Origin: Mycolicibacterium setense
GTDB lineage: Bacteria > Actinomycetota > Actinomycetes > Mycobacteriales > Mycobacteriaceae
NCBI RefSeq assembly: GCF_000805385.1
Contig: NZ_JTJW01000008.1
Location: forward strand, 558,001 to 622,000
Reading direction: 5' to 3'
Length of the DNA: 64,000 nucleotides
The notes under the pieces were generated by a model that did not search any database, was not told the origin of the DNA, and was given only the letters and a program-made list of their open reading frames with translations. Of this stretch, positions 43,177 to 52,795 are shown in pieces. Every line of letters starts with the position of its first letter. The first letter of the stretch is position 1. The translations under genes were made by a program, and so were the position numbers.

Positions 43177-44802
43177 ATGAAGGTCGGCGAGGCCGCGATT
43201 GATGCCGCAGACGTGGCCCGCTATCGCTCGGCCGGGTGGTGGTCGGACCGCACCATCTCGCAGACGGTGCGTGAGCACGCCCTCGCCCACCCCGACAAAC
43301 CCGCCTACACCGACCACCCCGACGCCACCTTGAGTTGGCGTGAATTCGACAGTGCCGCAACGTCACTCGCCGCCCAGCTGTCCGGCGACGGAGTCACCCC
43401 GGGTGATCGGGTCGCGGTGTGGCACGGCGACACCGCCGCCATCCATGCGCTGTTCGTGGCCATCGAACGCTGCGGAGCGGTCGTGGTCGGCGTCGGAGCC
43501 CGCGCCGGGACACGTGAAGCCGCCCAGATTCTGCGGACCACCGCACCCCGCCTGCTGATCAGCGACGCCGCCCGCCAGGCGTCGGCGCAAGCCACCGTCG
43601 CCGGGCTCGGTGCACAACTCGACATCGCGGCCGTCGTCCTGCACGCCGGACCGGGTGGCATGTCCCTCGACACCACCACAAGCCCTCGCCCACCCGACGG
43701 CGCCGCGGCCGTGGGCCCCGACGACGTGTTCCTGATCAACTCCACCTCGGGCACCACGGGGTTACCCAAATGTGTGGTGCACACCCAGAACCGGTGGCAC
43801 TACTTCCATCAGCAGGCAGTCGCCAACGGCGCGTTGAGTTCCGACGACGTCTTCCTGCCCGTCATCCCAGCGCCGTTCGGGTTCGGCATCTGGACCGCGC
43901 ACACCACGCCGATCTACCTCGGTGCCAGCACGATCCTGCTCGAGCGTTTCGACGCGGCGGCCGCGTGCGAGGCGATCGACCGCCACCGGGTCAGCGTGTT
44001 GTGCTGTGTCAGCACCCAATTGATGATGATCATGGCCGACCGCGCATCGCGTGAATATGACCTGAGCTCGCTCCGCGTGGTGTTCACCGGGGGTGAGGCG
44101 CTGCCGTATCGGCGGGCGGCCGACTTCGAGGATCTCACCGGCGCCACGATCCTGCAGTTCTACGGCTCCAACGAGACCGGCCTGTTGAGCGGGACGACGC
44201 TGCACGATTCCCGCGAGCGCAGGCTGCGCACGGCCGGCCGCCTGGTACCCGAGATGGCGGTCCGCCTGTTCGACGGGGATGACGACGTGACCTCGACGGG
44301 CCGTGGGCAACCGGCCTGCCGGGGGCCGGCCACCAGCCTGGGCTATCTGGGCGGGGTGGATCACGACAAGCTCTATACCCGCGACGGCTGGATGCGGATG
44401 GGCGATGTCTGCGAGATCGACGCCGAGGGTTACCTGTCCGTCACGGGCCGCACCTCGGACTTCATCGTGCGCGGCGGCAAGAACATCAGTGCGGGTGAGG
44501 TCGAGGATGCGGTGACGACGCATCCCGCCGTGGCCGTGGCGGCCGCGGTGGCCATGCCCGACCCGGTCTTCGGCGAGAAGGTGTGTGTCTACGTCGAGCT
44601 TGTAGCGCCCGCCCACAGCCAAACGGTCGACCTTCCCGGGCTCATCGAGCACCTTCTGGCCCAGGGCATGTCGAAAGAGCTGCTGCCCGAGCGGCTCATC
44701 GTGCTCGACGAGTTGCCCCGGTCCTCGGGCGGGAAGATCGCCAAGGGGCAACTCCGCGAAGACATCCGGACACGGTTGGGAGACGGCTATGAACGTCGGT
44801 GA
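43177..44802 (+). CDS. Acyl-CoA synthetase, class I adenylate-forming
   Basis: 541 residues. The AMP-binding loop STSGTTGLPK, the FYGSNETG segment, the hinge GDVCEIDAEGYL and the C-terminal catalytic Lys in SSGGKIAKGQLR are all intact. The sequence resembles cyclohexanecarboxylate/medium-chain CoA ligases more than FadD fatty-acid enzymes, though substrate cannot be read directly. ATG 43177 is chosen by promoter position. Its stop overlaps the next gene by 14 bases. It should activate the carboxylic acid that enters the cluster's pathway. Confidence 0.88.
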   Translation: MKVGEAAIDAADVARYRSAGWWSDRTISQTVREHALAHPDKPAYTDHPDATLSWREFDSAATSLAAQLSGDGVTPGDRVAVWHGDTAAIHALFVAIERCGAVVVGVGARAGTREAAQILRTTAPRLLISDAARQASAQATVAGLGAQLDIAAVVLHAGPGGMSLDTTTSPRPPDGAAAVGPDDVFLINSTSGTTGLPKCVVHTQNRWHYFHQQAVANGALSSDDVFLPVIPAPFGFGIWTAHTTPIYLGASTILLERFDAAAACEAIDRHRVSVLCCVSTQLMMIMADRASREYDLSSLRVVFTGGEALPYRRAADFEDLTGATILQFYGSNETGLLSGTTLHDSRERRLRTAGRLVPEMAVRLFDGDDDVTSTGRGQPACRGPATSLGYLGGVDHDKLYTRDGWMRMGDVCEIDAEGYLSVTGRTSDFIVRGGKNISAGEVEDAVTTHPAVAVAAAVAMPDPVFGEKVCVYVELVAPAHSQTVDLPGLIEHLLAQGMSKELLPERLIVLDELPRSSGGKIAKGQLREDIRTRLGDGYERR

Positions 44803-45562
44803 GATGCGCCAGGGAGGGTTGAAAGTGTGGTCGCCGTCGGTCACCCCGCCGATCGGCGTCGACCTGTCCGAAGAACAGGCGCTGGCCGTGGCATTCCGGC
44901 ACCTGGCCGCCATCGGATTCGCCGAGAACATGGCCGGCCACATCACCTGGCAACCCGAGGGGCGTGCCGAGATGCTGGTCAACCCCTGGGGTTTGTGGTG
45001 GCAGGAGCTCACGGCGTCCGACATCTGCGTGGTCGACGAGAACGCGCACGTGGTTCGCGGCCGCTGGGATGTCACCCCGGCCATCCACATCCACACCGAA
45101 TTGCACCGTGTGCGTGACGATGCCCGCGTCGTGATCCACAACCATCCCTACTACGTGAGTCTGATCGCCGCGCTGGGGAAACTGCCGGACCTGGTGCACC
45201 AGACCGGGTCGCTGTTCCTCGATGACATGTGCTTCGTCGAAACCTATGACGGCGAAGTCGATTCAGCACCGCGCGCCCGCGAGCTCGCCGAGCAGATCGG
45301 CACCGCCAATCTGACCATCCTGGCCAACCACGGGGTCATCACCACCGGAGGCACGGTGGCCGAGGCCGTGTACCGGGCCGCGTCGATCGACCGGGTCTGC
45401 AAACTGGCCTATCAGGTCATGCTGACCGGTCGGGAGCCGACGGCGATGAGCCGTTCGGATATGTACGGCATGAAGGCCTCGCTCATCGAGCGGGCGGCCG
45501 ACGTGTACTGGGCCGGGGCCGCCCGCACGACCATCAAGGCCGACCCAGAAGTCCTGACCTGA
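44789..45562 (+). CDS. Class II aldolase/adducin-family protein
   Basis: 257 residues. The zinc-binding His residues are visible in HIHTELH, IHNHPYYV and NHGVIT, and the N-terminal ENMAGHITW segment fits the family. Members cleave or decarboxylate sugar phosphates and other hydroxy-keto compounds; many plain dehydratase/decarboxylase roles in ring degradation are also known. It is translationally coupled to the CoA ligase. The reaction in this cluster is unknown. Confidence 0.85.
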   Translation: MNVGEMRQGGLKVWSPSVTPPIGVDLSEEQALAVAFRHLAAIGFAENMAGHITWQPEGRAEMLVNPWGLWWQELTASDICVVDENAHVVRGRWDVTPAIHIHTELHRVRDDARVVIHNHPYYVSLIAALGKLPDLVHQTGSLFLDDMCFVETYDGEVDSAPRARELAEQIGTANLTILANHGVITTGGTVAEAVYRAASIDRVCKLAYQVMLTGREPTAMSRSDMYGMKASLIERAADVYWAGAARTTIKADPEVLT

Positions 45563-45591
45563 TCCGCGGACCCCGCAAGGAGATTCAGCCC

Positions 45592-46860
45592 ATGAAGTCC
45601 ATCGACGAGCTTGCCGGCAATCTCGACTTCACCACCGCGAACAAGGGCGCCGACCGCACGGTGACGTTTCTGCCCGAACCGCAGCGGGCAGAACGTCTCT
45701 ACACGGTGATCTCCGTCGACGACCACATCGTCGAACCACCGGATACGTTCACCGGCCGGGTGCCGCGCAAATTCGCCGACCGTGCCCCGAGGGTCGTCGA
45801 CACCGACAACGGCGGGCAGACCTGGATGTACGACGGGGAGTCGCTGCCCAACGTGGGTTTCAATGCGGTGGTCGGCCGCCCGGTTTCCGAATACGGTTTC
45901 GAGCCGGCGCGGTTCGACGAGATGCGCCGTGGGGCCTGGGACATCCACGAACGCGTCAAGGACATGGACCTCAACGGCGTATACGCGTCACTCAACTTCC
46001 CGTCCTTCCTTCCGGGCTTCGCCGGCCAGCGGTTGCAGCAGGTGACCAGCGACCGGGAGCTCGCGATGGCGTCGGTGCGGGCGTGGAACGACTGGCACTT
46101 CGAAGCGTGGGCCGGTTCCTATCCCGACCGGATTATCCCCTGCCAGCTGCCGTGGCTCCTCGACCCCGAGGTCGGGGCTCAGATGATCTACGAGAACGCC
46201 GAACGCGGCTTCCACGCGGTGACGTTCAGCGAGAACCCCGCGATGCTGGGACTGCCCACCATCCACTCGGGGTATTGGGAACCGATGATGGCGGCGTGCG
46301 CGGAGACGGGCACCGTGGTCAACCTGCACATCGGCTCCAGCGGTTCGGCGCCGTCCACCACCGACGATGCCCCACCGGACGTTCAGGGCGTGCTGTTCTT
46401 CGCCTACGCCATCACCGCCGCGGTCGATTGGCTGTACTCCGGGCTGCCCAGCCGGTACCCGAACCTCAAGATATGTCTGTCCGAAGGCGGAATCGGTTGG
46501 GTGGCAGGACTACTCGATCGTCTGGACCACATGCTGAGCTACCACGAGATGTACGGAACATGGAAGGCGTTGGGCGAGAAGCTCTCCCCTGCCGAGGTGT
46601 TCACCAGGAACTTCTGGTTCTGCGCGGTCGAGGACCAGTCGTCGTTCATCCAGCACGAGCGGATCGGCACCGGCAACATCCTGCTCGAGGCCGACTATCC
46701 GCACTGCGACTCGACCTGGCCGCACACCCAGCGCGTCATCCACGAACAGATCCAGGGCCTGCCTGCCGAGGTGATCCGGAAGATCACCTGGGAGAACGCA
46801 TCCCAGCTCTACCAGCATCCAGTGCCGCCGGCCGTGCAGAACGATCCGAATGCCTACTGA
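45592..46860 (+). CDS. Amidohydrolase-2 family metal enzyme (ACMSD/decarboxylase-like)
   Basis: 422 residues, TIM barrel. The N-terminal SVDDHIVEPP carries the DxH-type metal motif, a conserved His is in VVNLHIGSSG, and the C-terminal EADYPHCDSTWP gives the metal-binding Asp. The branch includes 2-amino-3-carboxymuconate semialdehyde decarboxylase and dihydroxybenzoate decarboxylases, and many uncharacterised actinobacterial proteins. AAGGAG lies about ten bases before the ATG. It could decarboxylate or hydrolyse a ring-derived intermediate; no specific substrate is supported. Confidence 0.85.
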   Translation: MKSIDELAGNLDFTTANKGADRTVTFLPEPQRAERLYTVISVDDHIVEPPDTFTGRVPRKFADRAPRVVDTDNGGQTWMYDGESLPNVGFNAVVGRPVSEYGFEPARFDEMRRGAWDIHERVKDMDLNGVYASLNFPSFLPGFAGQRLQQVTSDRELAMASVRAWNDWHFEAWAGSYPDRIIPCQLPWLLDPEVGAQMIYENAERGFHAVTFSENPAMLGLPTIHSGYWEPMMAACAETGTVVNLHIGSSGSAPSTTDDAPPDVQGVLFFAYAITAAVDWLYSGLPSRYPNLKICLSEGGIGWVAGLLDRLDHMLSYHEMYGTWKALGEKLSPAEVFTRNFWFCAVEDQSSFIQHERIGTGNILLEADYPHCDSTWPHTQRVIHEQIQGLPAEVIRKITWENASQLYQHPVPPAVQNDPNAY

Positions 46861-46863
46861 TCC

Positions 46864-47823
46864 ATGACCGAGCCGCTGCGTATCGCCGTCCTCGATGACT
46901 ACCAGGGAATCGCCGACACCGTCGACTGGTCACCGATACCCCGCGCCACCGAGATCACCTCACTGCGAGAACACATCGCGCCCGGCCCGGCCCTGGTCGA
47001 GACCCTGGCCGGCTACGAGGTCGTCGTCGCGATGCGGGAACGCACCCCGATCGACGCCACGCTGCTCAGCCAGCTGCCTGCTCTCAAACTTCTCGTCACG
47101 ACGGGGCCGTTCAACGCGGCCATCGACGTCGCCGCCGCGCAGGCCCTCGGCATCACCGTGTCGGGCACCGGCGGAGCCGTCACCCCGACGGTCGAACACA
47201 CCTGGGCACTGATCCTCGGACTGCAGCGCCACCTGGTCGCCGAGGACCAACGCATCCGAAGCGGACTGTGGCAGAGCACAGTTGGCACCGATCTCTCCGG
47301 AGCCACCCTGGGTCTGATCGGGTTGGGCCGCATCGGCAGCCGGGTGGCGGCCATCGGCAAGGCGTTCGGCATGAACGTCATCGCGTGGAGTCCCAACCTG
47401 ACCGACGAGCGGGCCGCCGGGGCCGGTGTCACGCGGGTGGATCGGGACGCGCTGTTCGCCCAATCCGACGTCGTATCGCTGCACATGGTGCTGGCCGAGA
47501 CGACCCGCGGCCTGGTCGGTGACGCCGAGCTGGCCGCGATGAAGCCGTCGGCGATCCTGGTCAATACCTCACGCGGCGGCCTGATCAACGAGGACGCACT
47601 GGTGGAAGCGCTGCACAGCAAGACGATTCGCGGCGCGGCGCTCGATGTCTACCAACACGAACCACTGCCTCCGGGGCACCCCCTGGCAGCCCTGTCCAAC
47701 ACGTTGCTGACCCCGCACCTCGGCTACGTCACCGAAGGCGTGATGACCATCTTCTACCGCGACATCGTCGAGGACATTGCCGCCTACTGCGCGGGATCGC
47801 CGGTCCGCCTGCTCACCGCATAG
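46864..47823 (+). CDS. D-2-hydroxyacid dehydrogenase family protein
   Basis: 319 residues. The NAD-binding Rossmann motif is GLIGLGRIGSR and the catalytic Arg, Glu and His are in NTSRGG, QHEP and TPHLGY. The start is three bases after the previous stop, so it is the last gene of the operon. It would oxidise or reduce a 2-hydroxy acid with NAD. Phosphoglycerate dehydrogenase is unlikely because no regulatory domain follows. A weak hairpin lies 39 bases downstream. Confidence 0.88.
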   Translation: MTEPLRIAVLDDYQGIADTVDWSPIPRATEITSLREHIAPGPALVETLAGYEVVVAMRERTPIDATLLSQLPALKLLVTTGPFNAAIDVAAAQALGITVSGTGGAVTPTVEHTWALILGLQRHLVAEDQRIRSGLWQSTVGTDLSGATLGLIGLGRIGSRVAAIGKAFGMNVIAWSPNLTDERAAGAGVTRVDRDALFAQSDVVSLHMVLAETTRGLVGDAELAAMKPSAILVNTSRGGLINEDALVEALHSKTIRGAALDVYQHEPLPPGHPLAALSNTLLTPHLGYVTEGVMTIFYRDIVEDIAAYCAGSPVRLLTA

Positions 47824-47861
47824 GTTCGCAGCCGGTCCGAGGCAGGGCTCACGGGCGGCAG

Positions 47862-47890
47862 CAAACCGAGCGCAGCACCGAAGCGGTTTG
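47862..47890. terminator. Weak hairpin after the CoA-ligase operon
   Basis: CAAACCG (47862-47868) and its exact complement (47884-47890) enclose 15 bases. There is no T run. It is placed where the operon should end, but the stem is short. Confidence 0.35.
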
Positions 47891-48017
47891 GGACACCAGG
47901 CTTCGAGGTCCAATCTTGTTCGCTGGGGCCAGATCCCGGAGACCATGTGCGCTGCGTACTGCATCGCGGGGAGCTAAAAATTCCGTTTGGGAAGTAACTG
48001 TGAGGAAGATCAACATT

Positions 48018-48047
48018 CCTTAATGGAACGTTGAAGTTCCACTAAGG
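48018..48047. promoter_or_regulatory. TetR-type operator before mmpS
   Basis: Twelve-base arms CCTTAATGGAAC (48018-48029) and GTTCCACTAAGG (48036-48047) are inverted with one mismatch and a 6-base spacer. The size suits a TetR dimer or pair of dimers. It overlaps a possible -35 (TTGAAG, 48031-48036) that is 17 bases from TACGTT. The regulator is probably encoded at 51476 at the end of the same gene set. Confidence 0.65.
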
Positions 48048-48124
48048 GGCTGTTACGTTCAGCCAACTAATGCGCGGTCGGAGGGTTTCGTCGCCGTGCG
48101 CAGATCCGGAAAGGTGGATGTGCC

Positions 48125-48565
48125 GTGGCGGCGGTTTCTCGGCTTGCGAAGCGCTTCTGGATACCACTGGTATTGGTGGCGGCCCTGGCGATCAGCGGAT
48201 TCGCGATGAACCGGATGCACGGGATCTTCGGCACCCATATCAACACGGAACCGGGCCAGTCCGCCGGCGACGACATCGTCGAGTTCAACCCGAAGCGGGT
48301 GGTCTACGAGATCGAGGGCCCGAGCGGCACCAGCGGGCACGTCAGCTTCCTGGATGCCGACGCCCAACCCCACACCGAGAGTTTCAGCTCGCTACCGTGG
48401 CGGCACGAGGTGGTCACCACCTTGCCGACGGTGTTCGCGAACGTGGTTGCACAAGGAGACAGCGACGTGATCACCTGCCGGATCGTCGTCAACGGCGAGA
48501 CCCGTGACGAACAAACCGTGAATCAGCAGGACGCCCAGGCCTTCTGCTTGGACAAGGCCGCCTGA
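48125..48565 (+). CDS. MmpS-family membrane accessory protein
   Basis: 146 residues from GTG 48125. One transmembrane helix (about 12-28) precedes an extracytoplasmic beta-sandwich domain with FNPKRVVYEIEG and two Cys (ITCRIVV and AFCLDK) that likely form a disulfide. MmpS proteins are partners of MmpL transporters; MmpS4 and MmpS5 assist siderophore export. Its stop overlaps the mmpL start (TGATG). The 300 bases upstream hold the operator-like repeat. Confidence 0.92.
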   Translation: MAAVSRLAKRFWIPLVLVAALAISGFAMNRMHGIFGTHINTEPGQSAGDDIVEFNPKRVVYEIEGPSGTSGHVSFLDADAQPHTESFSSLPWRHEVVTTLPTVFANVVAQGDSDVITCRIVVNGETRDEQTVNQQDAQAFCLDKAA

Positions 48566-51453
48566 TGAGCAACCACAGTGCCAATAACCACAGTGCCGGT
48601 AACCACGGTGCCACGCCCCAACACAAGGGCATTGCCCGCGTCATCCGGGTCGCCGCGATCCCGATCGTCCTGGCGTGGGTCGTCCTCGTCGTCGTCCTGA
48701 ACGCCCTCGTCCCCCAGCTCGAGGTCGTCGGCCACGAGCACGCCGTCTCGCTGTCACCGCAGGACGCGCCGGCGCTGGTGGCGATGAAGAAGATCGGTGA
48801 GCGCTTCGATCAATTCGACTCCGACACGATCGCGATGGTCGTGCTGGAGGGCGAACAGCCGCTCGGCACCGAAGCCCATCACTATTACGACGAGCTGGTC
48901 CGCACACTGCAGGCCGACACCGAACACGTTCAGCACGTGCAGAACTACTGGGGCGACCTGATCACCGCGGCGGGGTCCCAGAGCACCGACGGCAAGGCTG
49001 CCTACGTCCAGGTCAACCTCGCCGGCAACCAGGGCGAGACGCTGGCCAACGAATCGGTGGCCGCCGTCCGCAAGATCATCGACGAATCCCATCCGCCTGC
49101 CGGCGTGAAAGCCTTTGTGACGGGCCAAGGTCCGCTCACCACCGACATGAACGAAGCCGGCGACAAGAGCATGGTCAAGATCACTTTCGTCACGATCGCC
49201 GTGATCGCGGTGATGCTGATCGTCGTCTACCGGTCGTTGGCCACCATGTTGCTGATGCTCATCGTGGTGCTGCTGGAGATGTCGGCCGCGCGCGGTGTGG
49301 TCGCGGCCATCGGCCACGCCGGACTGCTCGGGTTGTCGACGTTCTCCGTGAGCCTGCTGACCTCGTTGGCCATCGCGGCCGGAACCGACTACGCGATTTT
49401 CCTCGTCGGCCGATACCAGGAGGCTCGGCAAAAGGGGCAGGAACGAGAAGACGCTTACTACACCGCATTTCACGGTGTCGGACACGTCATTCTCGGCTCG
49501 GGTCTCACGGTTGCCGGCGCCATGCTCTGCCTGCACTTCACCCGGTTGAACTACTTCAGCTCCATGGGCGTCCCGAGTGCCATCGGTATGTCCGTGGTGG
49601 TCCTGGCCTCGCTCACCCTTGCGCCGGCGATGTTGGTGGTCGGCAGCCGGTTCGGCCTACTCGACGCCAAACGCGAGATCCGCTCGCGGGGGTGGCGCAG
49701 GCTCGGCACCTCCGTGGTGCGCTGGCCGGTTCCGATCCTGGCGGCGGCCATCGCGGTGGCTCTCGTCGGCCTGCTCGCGCTTCCCGGCTACAAGACCTCC
49801 TACAACGAGCGCCTCTACATTCCCAAGGACCTGCCGTCCAACGTCGGATACGCCGCCGCCGAGCGGCATTTCACGGCCGCCCGGATGAATCCCGATCTGC
49901 TGCTCGTCGATGCGGGACGGGATCTGCGCAACCCGGCCGACATGATCGTGCTGGACAAGATCGCCAGGGAGCTGATCCGCGTGCCCGGAGTCGCGCGCGT
50001 GCAGAGCATCACCCGCCCGCTGGGTCGGCCCATCGCGCACAGCTCGGTGCCGTTCCAGGTGAGCATGCAATCGGTGTCGATGACCGAGAACCTGCAGTTC
50101 CTGCGGGAGCGCATGGGCGACATGAATACGCTCACCGACGATCTCGGCAGGATGATCGCGATCATGGAGAACATGCTGGGCCTGATGAATCGGATGACCG
50201 ACATCACCCACGAACTCACGGCCAGCATGAACGACATGCAGGCCAGCACCAACGAAATGCGAGATCACATGGCTGATTTCGACGATTTCATGCGTCCGCT
50301 GCGCAACTACCTGTACTGGGAACCGCACTGCTACGACATCCCGATGTGTCATTCGATGCGCTCGATGTTCGACGGGCTCGACGGCATCGACACCCTCACC
50401 GAAACGCTTTCGGAATCGGTGAAGAACATGAACGACATGGACCAGCTGATGCCGCAGTTGGTGGCGCAACTGCCCCCGATGATCGCCATCTCGAAGTCCA
50501 TGCAGGGCACGATGAAAACGATGTTCAGCACGTTCAACGGGCTGGTCGACCAGATCGGCAAGATGACCGACACGGCATCGGTGATGGGCCAGGCGTTCGA
50601 TGACGCCCGCAACGATGATTCGTTCTACCTGCCGCCCGAGGCGTTCGACAATCCGGACTTCAAACGAGGGCTTGACCTGATGGTCTCGCCCGACGGCCAG
50701 GCCGCGCAGTTCATCATCACCCACGACGTGGATCCGGCTACCTCCGAAGGTATTTCGCACGTCGATCCGCTCCTCAAGACGGCCCGCGAGGCGATCAAGA
50801 CAACCCCGCTGGCCGACGCCAAGATCTACCTCGGCGGTACCGCCGCCACCTACAAGGACATCCAGGTCGGGGCCCAGTGGGATCTGTTGATCTCGGCCTG
50901 CGGCGCGATCACGTTGATCTTCATCGTGATGCTGTTGATCACCCGTGCGCTGATCGCGTCATTCGTCATCGTCGGCACCGTGATCCTGTCACTGGCCGCA
51001 TCGTTCGGCCTGTCGGTCCTGGTGTGGCAGTACATGCTCGGAATGGACCTGCACTGGATGACGCTGGCGTTCTCGGTCATCATCCTGCTGGCGGTCGGGT
51101 CGGACTACAACCTGCTGGTGGTCTCGCGGATGAAGGAAGAGGTCAGCGCGGGTATCAACACCGGCATCATCAGGGCCATGGGCGCCACCGGTGGTGTGGT
51201 CACCGCGGCCGGCTTGGTGTTCGCATTCACCATGGCGTCGATGGCCACCAGCGATCTGATCGCCATCGGCCAGGGCGGCACGACCATCGGCCTGGGTCTG
51301 TTGTTCGACACCCTCGTCGTGCGGTCGCTGATGACGCCGACGATCGCCGCGATCCTCGGCCGGTGGTTCTGGTGGCCACTGCCCGTCCGGCAACGTCCCG
51401 CCCGTTTCCTGTCGGACCGGACGACGCCGATACCGGTCGCAAGACCCTCCTGA
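48565..51453 (+). CDS. MmpL-family RND transporter
   Basis: 962 residues, the MmpL4/MmpL5 size class. Twelve transmembrane helices are arranged as two RND repeats, with proton-relay Asp-Tyr pairs at 275-276 (GTDYA) and 847-848 (GSDYN). The second extracytoplasmic loop (about 500-680) is a long Met-rich coiled-coil hairpin with two Cys (HCYDIPMC). About 26 Met occur in 180 residues. Such hairpins are characteristic of the MmpL4/5 siderophore exporters. With mbtKLM only 1.3 kb away on the map, a role in mycobactin/carboxymycobactin export is plausible. The tetR gene suggests drug-like or lipid inducers instead. Confidence 0.92.
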   Translation: MSNHSANNHSAGNHGATPQHKGIARVIRVAAIPIVLAWVVLVVVLNALVPQLEVVGHEHAVSLSPQDAPALVAMKKIGERFDQFDSDTIAMVVLEGEQPLGTEAHHYYDELVRTLQADTEHVQHVQNYWGDLITAAGSQSTDGKAAYVQVNLAGNQGETLANESVAAVRKIIDESHPPAGVKAFVTGQGPLTTDMNEAGDKSMVKITFVTIAVIAVMLIVVYRSLATMLLMLIVVLLEMSAARGVVAAIGHAGLLGLSTFSVSLLTSLAIAAGTDYAIFLVGRYQEARQKGQEREDAYYTAFHGVGHVILGSGLTVAGAMLCLHFTRLNYFSSMGVPSAIGMSVVVLASLTLAPAMLVVGSRFGLLDAKREIRSRGWRRLGTSVVRWPVPILAAAIAVALVGLLALPGYKTSYNERLYIPKDLPSNVGYAAAERHFTAARMNPDLLLVDAGRDLRNPADMIVLDKIARELIRVPGVARVQSITRPLGRPIAHSSVPFQVSMQSVSMTENLQFLRERMGDMNTLTDDLGRMIAIMENMLGLMNRMTDITHELTASMNDMQASTNEMRDHMADFDDFMRPLRNYLYWEPHCYDIPMCHSMRSMFDGLDGIDTLTETLSESVKNMNDMDQLMPQLVAQLPPMIAISKSMQGTMKTMFSTFNGLVDQIGKMTDTASVMGQAFDDARNDDSFYLPPEAFDNPDFKRGLDLMVSPDGQAAQFIITHDVDPATSEGISHVDPLLKTAREAIKTTPLADAKIYLGGTAATYKDIQVGAQWDLLISACGAITLIFIVMLLITRALIASFVIVGTVILSLAASFGLSVLVWQYMLGMDLHWMTLAFSVIILLAVGSDYNLLVVSRMKEEVSAGINTGIIRAMGATGGVVTAAGLVFAFTMASMATSDLIAIGQGGTTIGLGLLFDTLVVRSLMTPTIAAILGRWFWWPLPVRQRPARFLSDRTTPIPVARPS

Positions 51454-51475
51454 CATACGTCGATACCATCGACGG

Positions 51476-52042
51476 ATGACCACAGGCGAGCTCTCGGGCA
51501 CCCAGGCGCGAACCCGCGGGGCCATCATCGAGGCCGCCGCCGCCGTCCTGGCCGACGATCGGACCGCCACGTTGCCCGATATCGCCAAGGCGGCCGGCGT
51601 CGGGCGCACCACCGTGCACCGCTACTTCTCCGACCGGGAAAGCCTGATCAACGCGACGATTGTCGACTCAGTGCAGGTGTTGACCAACGCGGTGGCCGCT
51701 GCCGCGCCCGAGGACGGCTGCCCGATCGAGGCGATGCGGCGCGTGATCAACGCGATGATCTCGGTCGGTAACCGGCTCCTATTCCTCTTCGACGACCCCA
51801 CCGTTCTTCGTGGCCTGCCACCCGAGTTGGTGCCCGACAGCACCTACCTCACGAGCCTGATCGAACGCGGCCAGGCCGAAGGGGTGTTCGACCCGGAGTC
51901 GAGCACACAATGGCTCGAACACGCGCTCTACGGTCTGGTCATGTGGGCCTGCCAGGACTCCAAGGACGGGCTCATGCCGCAGCATGCGGCCGCACCCGCC
52001 GTCATCCGCACCTTTGAGCGCGGGGTGCGCTGCCGCGATTGA
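51476..52042 (+). CDS. TetR/AcrR-family regulator
   Basis: 188 residues. The helix-turn-helix spans about 12-58 with LPDIAKAAGVGRTTVHRYFSDR. The ligand-binding part is helical and variable. It begins 22 bases after mmpL and is probably part of that transcript, so it would repress its own operon through the repeat at 48018-48047. Ligand unknown. It converges with the reductase gene after 28 bases. Confidence 0.9.
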   Translation: MTTGELSGTQARTRGAIIEAAAAVLADDRTATLPDIAKAAGVGRTTVHRYFSDRESLINATIVDSVQVLTNAVAAAAPEDGCPIEAMRRVINAMISVGNRLLFLFDDPTVLRGLPPELVPDSTYLTSLIERGQAEGVFDPESSTQWLEHALYGLVMWACQDSKDGLMPQHAAAPAVIRTFERGVRCRD

Positions 52043-52070
52043 TTTGGGTGCCCGCCGAGCTGAGCCAGGC

Positions 52071-52718
52071 TCATCGCCGCCAGAACAGATGATGAGTGAC
52101 CGCGCCGCCGGGGCTCGGGACGACGTCGTGGTGAAACCGGTCGTCCAACTCATCGGGTGACTCCCACAGCCGAGACCCGCTGCCCAATGCAACCGGGGAC
52201 ACCGCCACATGCAGGGTGTCGACCAGGTCGGCCTCCAGGAACTCCCGGATGGTGCTCGCTCCCCCGCCCAGACGCACATCCTTGCCCTGCGCCGCGGCGC
52301 GGGCCTGTTCGAGCACTGCGGCCGGATCGGCATCGATGAAGTGGAATGTGGTGTCGGACAGGGTGAACGACGGCCGCTCATGATGGGTCATGACGAACAC
52401 CGGGGTGTGGAAGGGCGGCTCGTCGCCCCACCAGCCCTGCCATTCGTGGTCCTCCCAGGCGCCACGGTAGGGACTGAACTTGTTGCGGCCCATGATCTCG
52501 GCACCGATGTTGTGGTGGAAATCGCGGGTGAGATAGTCGTCGAGGCCACGGCTGCCACCGGGCTCCGTCCGGTTGGGCCAGCTTGCCGTGGCGCCGGCCC
52601 AGGCGAACATTTCGCCCGGGTCGGCGTGACCGAACGGACGCTCAAAGCTCTGGCCCTCCCCGGCGCCGTAGCCGTCGCTGGAGACGTTGAAGTTCTGGAC
52701 CTTGAGCAGCTGAGCCAC
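52071..52718 (-). CDS. Dihydrofolate reductase/RibD C-terminal family protein
   Basis: 215 residues from GTG 52718 with GGGAGA upstream. The RibD_C fold is shown by VQNFNVSSDGY, the GAEIMGRNKF segment and GGGASTIREFL, where NADPH binds. Members are often annotated as dihydrofolate reductase but few have that activity; many reduce flavin- or folate-like compounds. It lies 77 bases after mbtM on the same strand, in the place where M. tuberculosis has mbtN. No link with mycobactin is known. Confidence 0.85.
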   Translation of the reverse strand: MAQLLKVQNFNVSSDGYGAGEGQSFERPFGHADPGEMFAWAGATASWPNRTEPGGSRGLDDYLTRDFHHNIGAEIMGRNKFSPYRGAWEDHEWQGWWGDEPPFHTPVFVMTHHERPSFTLSDTTFHFIDADPAAVLEQARAAAQGKDVRLGGGASTIREFLEADLVDTLHVAVSPVALGSGSRLWESPDELDDRFHHDVVPSPGGAVTHHLFWRR

Positions 52719-52795
52719 GCGTTCTCTCCCGTTCAGTCAACATTGGATGCTGATTAGACCAGGGCTGGACGCGAAACTCATCGCGCGGCATGTGG

